Assembly (NCBI RefSeq): GCF_000372725.1 | Contig: NW_005198966.1 | Location: forward strand, 254,247 to 318,246 | Direction: 5' to 3' | DNA from: Emiliania huxleyi CCMP1516 | Taxonomy: Eukaryota > Haptophyta > Isochrysidales > Noelaerhabdaceae | Length of the DNA: 64,000 nt | Shown: in pieces, positions 1-9,769 of the stretch | How the letters are laid out: each line of letters starts with the position of its first letter | How positions within the stretch are numbered: position 1 is the first letter of the stretch | The notes under the pieces: model-generated | Database searches by the model: none | The model's input: only the letters and a program-made list of their open reading frames with translations | Told to the model about the DNA's origin: nothing | Translations under genes and position numbers: made by a program

Positions 1-112
1 GGAGATGCGGGGAGGTGCGGGCGAGATGTGGGGAGATGCGGGGAGGTGCGGGGAGATGCGGGGAGGAGCGGGGAGATGCGGGGAGGTGCGGGGAGGTGCG
101 GGGAGATCGCAC
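1..112. repeat. GGGGAGATGC-type minisatellite in an Spt6 intron
   Basis: About ten copies of a 10-nt unit alternating GGGGAGATGC and GGGGAGGTGC. It lies just downstream (minus strand) of the last in-window Spt6 exon, whose GT donor is at 112, so it is the start of an intron that leaves the window. Confidence 0.8.
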
Positions 113-2558
113 CTCGCCCGCCTCGGGGGGCGGCCTGTCCACGACGGAAGGGTCGGTCTGCAGCCGCTCGGGCAGGTCGGTGGCTCGGATCTTCTCGTCA
201 ACGTCCGTCAGCATGGCCTGCGAGATATGGGGGAGATATGAGAGATGGGGGAGATATGGGGGAGATGTGGGGAGATCTGTGTCAGCATGGCCTGCGAGAT
301 ATGGGGGAGATATGAGAGATGGGGGAGAGATGGGGGGGAGGTGTGGGGGAGATCTGTGTCAGCATGGCCTGCGTGTGTTGTGTTGATATGAGAGATGGGG
401 GAGATATGGGGGAGATGTGGGGGAGATGTGGGGAGATGTGGCGGAGATGTGGGGGAGATGTGGGGAGATCTGTGCCAGCATCGCCTGCTTGAGCGTCTCC
501 GGCTCGGCCAGCTGCGCCAGCCTCTCCTTGAGCCTGCCCTTGCCGCCGCCGCGCCGCGCCCGCTCCGCCGCGCGCGCGCGCGCCTCCACCCTGCGCACGC
601 GCCGCTCCTCCTTGTCGGCCTGCTCCTCCTCGGTTAGGTCGAGGAAGTCACCGTCCTAAGTCATTCACGCCTGATCGTTCTACAGGGGGTCGTTGAGTCG
701 CGTGGGGCGAGGAAGGCGCCGTCCTCTTCCGACGTCTCCTCGAGCAGCTCCGCCTCCGCCTCCACGCCGGCCCCCTCCTCGCCCCCCCCCTCCTCGCCCT
801 CCTCGACCGCGCCGCCAGTGTACTCGAGCAGCTCGCGCAGCTCCGCGTCCGTGCCGAAGATGGCCTCGCTCTCCTCCACCTGCTCCTCTCAATGGTCATA
901 GTAATCATTCATTGTTAATATGAACATTAGTGCCTCGCTCTCCCCCGCCTGCTCCACTCAACGTTCATATTCATCATTAATTGTTAATGTGAATGGTAGT
1001 GCCTCGCTCTCCCCCGCCTGCTCCGCGCGCTCGGCCGAGACGCCGTCCTCGCGCCGCCGCCGGTGGAGCGCCTACTCCCATACCTCCACCCTACCCGAAC
1101 CCAGCGGTGGGTTCGGGTACCGTGGGCGGTGCGGTGCGACCGCCTTGCCATGCGCGTCGACGATGAAGCCGTCGTCGTCGTCGTCGTCGCGCACCTCCTC
1201 CTCCCGCCCCCCCTCGCTGCCCTCGCCGCCGCCCTCCGCGCCGCCGCCGCCCTCGTCGTCGTCGTCGCCGCCAAAGAGCCGCGCCTGGCGCGGGGAGAGC
1301 GAGGCGAGGTCAGGGAGGGAGGGAGGGAGAGAGAGCGAGGGAGGGAGGGAGGGAGGGAGGGAGGGAGAGGGAGAGAGAGAGAGAGGGAGAGGGAGGGAGG
1401 GAGGGAGGGAGGGAGAGGGAGGGAGGGAGGGAGGGAGGGAGGGAGGGAGGGAGGGAGGGAGGGAGGGAGGGAGGGAGGGAGGGAGGGAGGGAGGGAGGGC
1501 GGGCGGGGGAAGGGAGGGCGGGAGGACAGGGCGAGAACCATGGGGGTAAGGGGGCAAGGGGAGGCGGCAGCGCTGTCTCGGAAGTGTCTCGGAAGCGTCT
1601 CGGAAGTGTCTCGGAAAGTGCGCCTGGATCTCGTCGGCGGTGTCTCCGACGACGGCGGCGGCGGAGGAGGCGGCGGGCTGGGGGCCTACAGTAGTTCATA
1701 TTCTAGTAATAAAAAGAACCATTCATTTACGGCGGCGGAGGAGGCGGCGGGCTGCGGACCCTTCTTGAGGCGCCCTCCGGCCGCGGTCTTCTTCGGCCGC
1801 GCGATCCCCGTGTTCTCCTGGCGAGCCGAGGGGAGAGGGGCGGGTGGGGCAGAGGGGCAGGGGGGGGGGTGGGGGGGGCGAGGGCTGCTGTGCCGCCAGC
1901 TGCACGGGGGCAGCCGAGATGGCGAGAGGTGGGGGAGAGAGGGGAGCGGGGGAGGGGGGCGGCAGGGAGGGAGTGGTGGGGCGGCGACCAGAGCGGCGTC
2001 CAGAGAGGCGGCCGGGGCGGGGGGAGGCCGGGGCGAGGAGAGTGGTGGAGCCGCTGCTCTGCTCTCCTCTATCAGCAACTCGTCGTCGGAGTCGAGCTCG
2101 ACGGCCTTCCTCCGCTTGCGCGGGCCGATCTCGTCGTCGTCGTCGCTGCCGCTGTCGTCGCTGTCCTCGTCCTCGTCCTCCGTCATCACCGCCTCCTCGT
2201 CCTCCCAGTCCTTCTCTCCCTCCGCCGCCGCGCCCGACGCCGCGGGCTCGCTCGCGCCCGCGCCGCCGCCGCCGCCGTCGCCGCGCTGCGCGCCGCCGTC
2301 GCTGCTGCCGCCTGCCGCCGCCGCATTGGCAGCCGCGCCCTCAGGATCCCAGTCGTCGTCGTCGCCTGCGGCGCCGCCGCCGTCTCCGCCCCCGCCAGCC
2401 CCACTCGAGGATGCCGCGGCCGAGGAGGCTGCGGCGCCGCCGCCGGCCGCAGCCGGCACAGGGCTCGGAGCCTGTGGGGCGGCGGGCCCGTCGTCGTCCT
2501 CCTCGTCGGAGTCCACCACGACTCGCTTCATGCGCTTCCGCGCCGGCTCATCGCTCAT
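113..2558 (-). CDS. SPT6: Spt6-like transcription elongation factor, N-terminal part (8 exons)
   Basis: Spt6 is a nuclear histone chaperone that travels with RNA polymerase II. Exons 5'->3': 2558-2067, 1817-1760, 1685-1624, 1284-1144, 1071-1018, 879-724, 655-485, 217-113. Every join keeps phase (1239 nt, 413 codons). Seen: a highly acidic, Ser-rich start with a basic KRMKR patch; LLIEENTGIA, like animal LIEENLG; FIVDAHGKAL, like FIVDDDGQPL; SEAIFGTDAEL; and KIRATDLPERLQ, the conserved stretch before the Spt6 core. The core (HhH, YqgF, S1, SH2) lies beyond position 1, so the gene is cut by the window edge. The start ATG at 2558 opens MSDEPARKR. Donors are GA (2066, 723), GC (1623, 1143, 1017, 484) and GT (1759, 112). 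In most introns the 5' end copies the next exon. Family assignment is by recalled motifs, not a search. Confidence 0.85.
218..484. repeat. GGGGGAGATGTG minisatellite intron of SPT6 with internal exon-edge copies
   Basis: GC-AG intron between exons 655-485 and 217-113. It is made of GGGGGAGATAT/GGGGAGATGTG units. The sequence CAGCATGGCCTGC, the start of the downstream exon with its CAG acceptor, recurs around 284-297 and 359-372 and in diverged form at the donor (476-488). The array therefore contains several complete donor-to-acceptor units. Confidence 0.8.
1316..1500. repeat. (GGGA)n microsatellite
   Basis: A pure GGGA/GAGA run inside the third Spt6 intron (1623-1285). It reads as a pyrimidine tract in the sense direction of the gene. 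Confidence 0.9.
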
Positions 2559-3540
2559 CGTCAGGGGCGATGAGCGACTCGGGAAGCGGAGCCAGCGGAG
2601 CCAGCTTCGAGCAGTTTCTTTTTGTGAGTTCTTTTTGTTGAATTCTTTTTGTGTTGTTTAAATTCTTTTTGTTGAATTCTTTTGAGCTTGCTTTCATAAA
2701 GTTGTGAGCGCTGTCAGAGCGGTGTTTTGTATAAAAACGGTATGGCGGAGAGGGCTCTCTACTGCCGCGGCACCCCTGCCGGTTCGACGTCGACCGGCTG
2801 CTCTCGCGGCGCCGAGACGTGCCGCTTTGGTCACGTCTCGCGCGCTGCGAGGTGTCTTTTGGCATGTGAGCGCTTGGCATAGATGCCAGGATACTTGGCT
2901 TCCACGCCCGCGGCCGCGGGCGAGCGGGCGGGCCTGCCAGGCTCGGCGACGCTCTGCGCGGGTCTTCGAGCTCGCACGCAGCCCGCGACGAGCCAGCATG
3001 GCTCGTCGCTCGACGTGGGAGCCTGCTCAGAATGCTCTCGGCATTCTGGACAGCCTCGCCAAGCTCTCTGGAAAGGCCCGCAGGGCCAGGGCGAGCCGTA
3101 TCGGGCGCGATGGCGCGCTCAGTAGTGCCATGACTACCAGCTCTCCGATCGGGTCGACGGCAGCGGGCTTGCGCGGCGCGCCGCTCGACGGCAGGCTGCT
3201 CTCCACCCTTCCAACAGTGTCTTCTGCCTCGCTTCCCCCTCTGCAACCGCCTCCGGGGGCCGGCGCCGGCCGCCTCGCTTCGCCAGCGCTGCCTACGCCT
3301 AAAGCCGTACGACATGCGCGTCGGCTCGCCGCCCGCGTCGCCTGCGGCGGGCCCGCGTGGCGCGCCGCTCGTCGGGAGCGTGATCAGCATGAGGCGTGGG
3401 GCCGCCGGCGGCGCTAATGAGGCGTGGGGCCGCCGGCGGCGCTGGTGCCGCGCGCTGTGGGCGTCACCATCGTGTCCTCGCCGCGTCGCCGACGCCACTT
3501 GCCGCTCGCGGCTGCCCTGCCCTTCCCTGCCATCGCGCAA
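2559..3540. other. SPT6 upstream region; no convincing gene
   Basis: Just upstream of the Spt6 start lie five AT-rich repeats of the type GAATTCTTTTTGTT (2620-2690). From 2700 to 3540 both strands have long open frames (for example 2704-3417, +), but their composition is Arg/Ala/Ser-rich, as expected from GC bias, and I recognise no motif. Confidence 0.5.
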
Positions 3541-3543
3541 ACG

Positions 3544-3654
<111 letters not shown>

Positions 3655-3659
3655 AGAGA

Positions 3660-4035
3660 GAGAATTAATGATCGGGTAATAATTATTAATTATTAATCAT
3701 CGTGCGGCGGCGCGGCGCGGCGGCGGGCGGCGCGAGGCGGCGGCGCGGCGAGGCAGCGGGAGACGCAGGGCGGGGCGGCGCGGCGGCGGGGGGGTCATTA
3801 CCCATTTATTAATTAATTATTATTAATTATTAATCATCGTGCGGCGGGCGGCGTGGCGGCGGGCGGTGCGAGGCGGCGGCGCGGCGAGGCAGCGGGCGAC
3901 GCGGGGCGGGGCGGCGCGGCGGCGGGTGGGGCAATTACTTAATTATTAATTAATTTTTAATTATTAATTATCGCCTTTATCGGGCGGCGGCGCGGCGCGG
4001 CGGCGGGCGGGGCGGCGCGGGGCGGCGCGACCATC
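3660..4035. repeat. tandem ~130-bp units alternating AT-only and GC-only blocks
   Basis: Three diverged copies of a unit consisting of a TAATTATTAATTATTAATCA-like AT block followed by about 90 nt of CGGCGGGCGGCG-type GC block (near 3666, 3810 and 3935). No coding signal. The abrupt composition steps are unusual. Confidence 0.75.
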
Positions 4036-4868
4036 TGTGCTGACCGGGGCCTCTGGCCTTTGAGGGGCTGCCTTCCACCCGTAGCTGCTCAGGCCGGGGG
4101 GGGGGGGGGGACCTCCTGTTCCCCGCGGAACGCGAGGCGAGGCACGCCTCCCGCGGCGGCGCCGGCAGCACGAGCGGCGCGGCCAGCAGCAGCAGCGCTC
4201 CAGCCGAGGAGCTCAAGCGCCCGAGGCGAAAGTAGAAGCATGGTCAAGTGTTGTACTGTTTATGCGGGTTCCACGTCATTCTTTTTTCATCTCGAGCTTG
4301 GTTTTTCGCGCATTTTTTTCCTAGGTACGATCGTCACGCGGGCTCTTTGTTTCAATCATCTTGTGGCAGAGGGACTGGCAGAGCGACTCACTCAAGTTCC
4401 TGCGGCGAGCGGGTGGGCCGTAGCCCTATCATAAACCTCTTATTCATACCTTGCACTTTGAAAAAAGAAATATCCGACCTTTGTCGAAGATCCGGAGGGT
4501 TTATCAGAGCATCACCCAGGACTGCGCTTCTGCACACATGGCGGACGGACGGATTCTTGGACGTGCTGCGGATTCTTGGACGGACGGATTCTTGGACGAC
4601 GGCTACGGTGAGGACGACGGCTTCTGAGGAAGCCGTCGCCCGTGCCTTGCCTGTCGCGTGAATCATGTTGTGCGACCGGCAGTTGGAGCACTTGGAGCAC
4701 TTAAAGTGCAGTCAGCAACGCGAATTGTAAAATTTTTTGGCGCCTTCTAAAGGTCCGTCGCAGGCTGTGCCTCTTTTGGTACCTGTTCGAACCTGTGTGC
4801 TGTCGAGAGAGTTGGCTCCTTGAATTCTTTTTTGAAATTCTGAGAAGCGTCCAGCTTCGCCACAGCGC
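4036..4868. other. intergenic region upstream of the MMACHC-like gene
   Basis: No supported gene. It contains a poly-G run (4098-4110), a small tandem of GGACGGATTCTTGGAC (4545-4600), one copy of the dispersed TTGGAGCACTT...GTGCAGTCAG motif (4683-4725), and a TTGAATTCTTTTTTG block about 45 nt before the ATG at 4869 that may belong to the promoter. Confidence 0.45.
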
Positions 4869-6685
4869 ATGGCCTCGCTCCCCCGCATCGAGCGCACCCC
4901 AAGCACAGACACAGCCGACGAGCCCGCTCACAGCAGTGCGGAGCAGGCGTACGCCGCCCTCACCGCGGAACTGCAAAACTCTGGCTTCGACGGTGTCGCT
5001 CTCTCCTTCTCCTCGCCACGCCCTTTGCTCCCTCCCTCTCACTCTCGTCGCCGCTGCCTCAGTCGTCGCGCCGCTGCGAGCCGGCTGGTACAACGACTAC
5101 ATCCGCGAGCTCGGCCTCTCGACCGACTCGACGGCCTACCTGCAGGCGCCTCCCTCCCTCCTCCCTCGCAGCCAGCGGATCGGCTGTGCCACTCCTCCCG
5201 CGTCTCTTCCCGCCGCGCCACAGCACTGGCCTCCCTCGGGCGTCTGCAGAGCCCACCGCCGTCGCGCAGCGACTGCACAGGCGTCCGGCGAGCGGCACGC
5301 CTCGGGCGAGGAGGCACCCTTTGCGCTCGCGCCGCTGCCCGACTTTGGGCGGTCGGGCGACGCGCTGGCGATACTCGTCGGCAACTCGCGCGCCATGTGG
5401 CCGGCGTTCCTGCGCTGGCTCAAGGCGCAGAAGGACCCGGACGCCCTCTCCGACCCCGTCGACACCTTTGCAGCGGAGGCCATTTGCGGCGCTGTCGGCC
5501 GCTTCGCCGCCGCGTCCGCCGCAGCAGCCGGCCGAAAGGCGGCGGTGGCGCACGACAGCTTTTGGGCGTCCGACATGACGCCCGCGCGGCTGGTCGACAT
5601 GAACCGCGCCGCGCGCGTCGCCGGCGTCTGCTACTTTAGCGACGCCATGTTCCTCAGCGTGCACCCGACGTTCGGCGCGTGGGTCGCGTTTCGCGCTGTC
5701 GTCGTGCTCGACCTGTCGGCGAGAGACACTCCCTAGACACTCCCTAGACACTTCCTAGACACTTCCTAGACACTCCCTAGACACTCCCTAGACACTTCCT
5801 AGACGCTCCCTGGACACTCCCTAGACACTCCCTAGACACTTCCTAGACACTTCCTAGACGCTTCCTAGACGCTCCCTGGGCACTTCCTAGACACTTCGTA
5901 GACCTAGGCACTTCCTAGACACTTCCTAGACACTTCCTAGACACTTCCTAGACACTTCCTAGACACTTCCTAGACACTTCTTAGACACTTCCTAGACACT
6001 GCCTAGACACTTCCTAGACACTTCCTAGACACTTCCTAGACACTCCCTAGACACGTCCTAGACACTTCCTAGACACGTCCTAGACACTTCCTAGACACTC
6101 CCTAGACACGTCCTAGACACTTCCTAGACACTTCCTAGACACGTCCTAGACACTCTTCGTGCTCGACTTGCCGGCGAGATGAACCTAGTCTGCCCGGGAT
6201 CACCAGGCATCTCTCTCCTGCGGTGTTCCGAGAGAGTCCGAGATCGACCGAGATTTGGACCGAGATTGACCGAGATTGGCCCGAGATTGACCGAGATTTG
6301 CCCGGGAGCAGGCGTCGCACCTGCGAGGCCCTCCCGCGCCGCTGCCTCCGCTGCTGAGTGACGACGAGGCGGCGGCAGCCAAGGCTGCGTTTGACGAGGC
6401 GCTGCGCTGCGTCGACATCACATTTGCTAGCAACGGTGCATGACACCGCGGTCCGGCTGTGACCAGGCGCTGCGTGCCTCGGCCGCGGAGGAGCTGCGTG
6501 TGGACGGCATGCCGCGGCACCTGGCGCACAAGTGGGCGGCGATGCGCGACTGCGTGCGCCGGGGGCGCGAGCACCGCTACGGCGCGCGGCAGAGCGAGTA
6601 CCACTACACCAAGGACCGGTCTCTGCTCGCGGCGGAGCTGGCCAGGCTGGAGGCGGAGGAGGGGAAGCAGCGAAGCGGGCGGTGA
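4869..6685 (+). CDS. MMACHC: MMACHC (cblC)-like cobalamin trafficking/processing protein
   Basis: In animals this cytosolic protein removes the upper ligand of cobalamins and passes B12 to methionine synthase and methylmalonyl-CoA mutase. Exons 4869-4992, 5063-5145, 5314-5718, 6312-6398, 6467-6685 join exactly in phase to 305 aa (human 282). Seen: GFDVVAPLRAGWYNDYI, like human GFEVYPFQVGWYN; LAILVGNSRAMWPAFL, like LAFLVLSTPAMFDRAL; LSDPVD, like LTDPVD; and VHPTFGAWVAFRAVVVL, like IHPRFGGWFAIRGVVLL. The joining splice sites place these blocks in the human order. Donors are GT (4993) and GC (5146, 5719, 6399). The third intron is a CCTAGACACTT minisatellite; the last is only 68 nt and starts GCGCTGCG like the exon that follows it. 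The gene fits an alga that depends on external vitamin B12. Confidence 0.85.
5719..6311 (+). repeat. CCTAGACACTT minisatellite intron in the MMACHC-like gene
   Basis: About 40 copies of an 11-nt unit, CCTAGACACTT with C/T and A/G variants, between 5726 and 6150, then a short CCGAGATTGAC array. CGTGCTCGAC.TG.CGGCGAGA occurs at both edges of the array (5702-5724, 6156-6178). GC donor at 5719, CAG acceptor at 6309-6311. Confidence 0.85.
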
Positions 6686-6779
6686 GGGTAAGGCACGCTC
6701 TGCAGAAGTGGTGAACTTTAAAAAAAGCATCATGTGATGCTTCTTGGGGGGGCTTCTCTGAAAAGCTCGCATACGGGGG

Positions 6780-7325
6780 ACAGGACCGTGAGTTGAACGA
6801 AATCGAGGGACGCGTCCCACTTCGCCACAGACGGTCCCGCGCCTCGCCGCTATGACGGCTACACGCCCGCGGCTCGTGTGCGTGTAGCCGTCTTTGTCCG
6901 GAGTGAATACTCCAACGCGCTCGTCGGTGACGGTGTCCCTCGATTTCGCCGCGCTCGGCGAACCTCGACAGCGCCTTCGGTGTGGCATGCATCAAGCTGC
7001 TGTACGGCCCCGGCATCGCCTTCCCAGGCTTAGCTCTCAGTCAAGATATTGTGGACATGGTTGGTCTCTAAAATATATACACTGACACTTCACCTCCCAG
7101 AGCTCGTCCCGGTCCGTCACGGCCATCCTCGGCCTCCGGAGGGCCCCCGGCCGCGGCGCGGTGCGGCGGAGTCACAAATCCGACGGCAGAGCACCGGGAC
7201 GCGGTCGGGCGATCTAAGGCCCAGTGAGGCGTATGCATTGCCCATCCAGGACTATCACCTGGACCTATCAACAGGGGCTGGAGCCGAGCAGGAGGGCTTT
7301 GGCGCACAACCCCTGTCGAACTCAG
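6780..7325. repeat. dispersed repeat, copy 1 (second copy 50556-51118)
   Basis: Blocks of high identity to 50.6-51.1 kb in the same order: GGACCGTGAGTTGA, then about 180 nt around CCACTTCGCCACAGACGG, and at the far end CTGGAGCCGAGCAGGAGGGC...GCGCACAACCCCTG. The middle parts differ. The second copy sits exactly where its paralogous flank (55.37 kb) has nothing, so this is probably a mobile element. The conserved block is open in one frame in copy 2, but I do not recognise the product. Confidence 0.7.
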
Positions 7326-8105
7326 GGTTGGGGCAAATGTAGATTTCCCGAAATATTTTGAGAAATATGACAGCCTTGTTCGGAAGGAGAAATTTCCGGA
7401 AATTTACCATACCTGTGTTGACGCGAATGACACTGACGCCTGAATGACACTGACGCCCGATGACCTGCTTGACCGGTGACCGATGACCGCTGACCGCTGA
7501 CCGCTGACCAGCGTCAGCCTCTCCGCGGAGGCGCACCATCACTGCCGCGCGGGCCTGCCGGCTCAAGCAAGGCACGGCAGGCCCGCACGGTGCCTGGTCC
7601 AACATGGGGGACACCTTGTTTCCTTACACGGAAAGGGGCGAAACTTGAGCATGGAGTGACGGGGCGAAGAAATTTCTCGCAAATTTGCCGTGGCGGGGCA
7701 CGAAATAAAGACGAAAGAAATGAAAGAAATATCCTTACGCTGGGCAGGAAATCTACATTTGCCCCAAACTCAGGGTCCTTCCCCTTTATCCCTGCGGTGT
7801 CCGGTGAGCGCTGTGGTCGCCGCAGACTGGCTCCGACTTGACGGCGTCCCGTATTACCCTGATCCACTCGAGTTCGAGTTCCGCGCATGCATGTGCAACT
7901 AGCAAGGATACTCGAGGAAGGATAAAAAACGTGCCTCCCCGTCTTTCTAGCCTGGCGTTTGTGCCCCGTTTGTGCCGCGTCCGTGCCCCCGAGTTCATTA
8001 AAAAAGCTAAGCTTAAAAAAACTTTGAGGCGAACCAAAACCAATTTTGCGCCGGGATTCGCGTTTTGGCGATGACTATTACAGACAGGGATTGGGAGCGT
8101 GCGCC
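7326..8105. other. intergenic; short CCGCTGACC tandem repeat
   Basis: 7430-7510 holds short tandems (GAATGACACTGACGCC twice, then GACCGCTGACC three times). GGGCAAATGTAGATTTCC near 7334 recurs inverted near 7745-7765. No gene is supported. Confidence 0.45.
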
Positions 8106-9613
8106 ATGGGGCTGCTTGCTCTGCTCCATATCGCCCAGGCGGCCCTGGGCCTCTGCCCCGGCACCGCTGGCGGCCAGGGCGACCCGCACCTGTACGGCGC
8201 GCACGGCGGCCACGCCGACTTTCGCGGCCGCGACAACACGTTCTTCAATGTTGTGTCTCACCAGAAGATGAGCGCGAACATCAAGACGAAGGACGGGGAG
8301 TTCCGCCTGCATGGCGCCATCGTGAACGGAAGCTGGATGGTGGAATTGCACCTGATCGCGCCAACGACCGCGGGCCCCCTCTTTTGGACCTATGACGCGG
8401 CGAGGATCTCACCCGCCTCGCTGCTCGGCTTCAGTAACGGCACCTGCGGCGGCAAACCCTTCAAGCTCACGGGCTCCAGGATGGGCAACCTCCTGCGCAA
8501 TGGGCCACTTCAGAGGAAGGTCTGCGGCGATGTCGTCTTGCAGGTGCGGCTCGCGTAGGGTTGGTGCTTTCCCACCGGAGCATCATTGCCCCCTGCCCCT
8601 ACTTGCCTTCCTCTGTCCTGCAGGCGAATCACAGCTCCGTGAAGGTCTTCATGCTGCCCTACTGGGCCATCACCGTGGCGCCCAAGGCGACCCCGGACTA
8701 CTTCCACAGGTCTGACCGTATCTCCGGGCCGGAGGCGCACCACTTGCCCCAGCGCGCAGCGGTCGGCCCAATGCTTTGGATGAGCCCGAGTCCCCGTCCC
8801 GCGCAGGTGCGCCTTGACCTGCTGTTCACCCTCCTGCGTCCCGAGCGGAGCCTGGACGTGGCGCCCCACGGCCTCATCGGGCAGACCTTTGACGGCTCTG
8901 ACGTCGGAGTGGACGGTGCGGTCGACCCGAAGCCGCAGCGCGGCGAGCGCATGACCACGATGGCGATGGCGGAGGGCTCGATCGAGGGCGTGTGGCAGGA
9001 TTACATCATGCCCTCGCCGTTCGCGACGTCGTTCAAGTTCAGCCGCTACAACGTGACCAAAGCGGCTCCCCGCAACGTCAGCGCGCTCACCGGGCGCAGG
9101 TTCAAGTTCGCAGCGACGTCCACCTCGGCCTCCGCGACGGCCTCCCACGACGAGGGCACCGATGAGATCACCGAGGCCTCCCGCCGCCGGCTCGAGGAGT
9201 CGTGCTCACCTCCATCGCCGCCGCCACCTTCGCCTCCACCACCCGCGCCGCCGCCCCCCTCCACCTCGCCCTCGCCGCCGCCCGCGCCACCACCACCGTC
9301 GCCTCCACCACCCGTGCCGCCGCCCCCCTCCACCTCGCCCTCGCCGCCGCCCGCGCCACCACCGTCGTGGCAGTCTGAACCGTGGCTGTCTCCGTGCCTT
9401 CATGAAGGTATCGACATCGTAGCGAAGATCGAAGCTGCTATGCCGGTCTATTGTGGCCAAGATCTATTGAATCACCCTCTTGAATCACCCCCGTTCTCTT
9501 CTTCTTCTCCTGAATGCAAGAACATATTCTATAATGGTCAGTTGGAATGCTGCAATGAAGTACAGGGTTGGTCTGTGTGGAACATTTGCATGCAATGCGG
9601 GGTGTGTGCGTGA
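8106..9613 (+). CDS. secreted vWD-like, proline-rich cell-surface protein
   Basis: Exons 8106-8543 and 8624-9613, joined in phase 0 across a clean GT-AG intron (about 475 aa). An N-terminal signal peptide (MGLLALLHIAQAALGLCPG) is followed by GDPHLYGAHGGHADFRGRDN, the GDPH start shared by von Willebrand D-like modules of many secreted protist proteins. A central region carries NxS/T sites. A Pro/Ser tract around residues 350-410 (SPPPP, APPPP units) resembles algal hydroxyproline-rich linkers such as those of pherophorins. The C-terminal domain is Cys-rich (ECKNIFYNGQLECC, ICMQCGVCA). Likely extracellular matrix or body-scale protein; exact function unknown. A possible extra intron at 8710-8806 would break the frame, so I keep the sequence continuous. 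Confidence 0.75.
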
Positions 9614-9690
9614 TTCAAAAGGGTTTCCGCGCACACACCTGTAGGGTGTGTGCGTGATTCAAAAGGGTTTCCGCGCACACACCTGTAGCA
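9598..9690. repeat. tandemly duplicated 44-nt hairpin covering the stop codon of the secreted-protein gene
   Basis: GGTGTGTGCGTGATTCAAAA...CGCGCACACACCTGTA occurs twice head to tail. Each copy is an inverted repeat (GGTGTGTGCG pairing with CGCGCACACACC) around a 17-nt loop. The first copy includes the TGA of the 8106-9613 gene. Confidence 0.85.
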
Positions 9691-9769
9691 CGCGCCCGAT
9701 ACTCCATCTCGCGGAGCGGGCCGGTGGGACTCATGCTTCAACGAGACATGGCTATCCGTGCAGCGTGCG

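Noticed and set aside
1063..2661. 532-aa plus-strand open frame
   Set aside because: It is antisense to the Spt6 exons and runs through the GGGA microsatellite. Composition is pure repeat and GC bias, while the minus strand gives Spt6 motifs with consistent splicing.
3977..4216. minus-strand 79-aa frame with a signal-peptide-like start
   Set aside because: It runs through poly-G and CGG repeats, with no homologous features and no splice partners.
5146..5313. in-frame coding sequence of the MMACHC-like gene
   Set aside because: It is open and a multiple of three, but low-complexity and absent from the homologue. Removing it as a GC-AG intron joins YLQ to APFALAPLPD next to the conserved LAILVGN block.
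8710..8806. 97-nt GT-AG intron in the secreted Pro-rich gene
   Set aside because: The frame is the same on both sides without splicing and would be broken by removing 97 nt.
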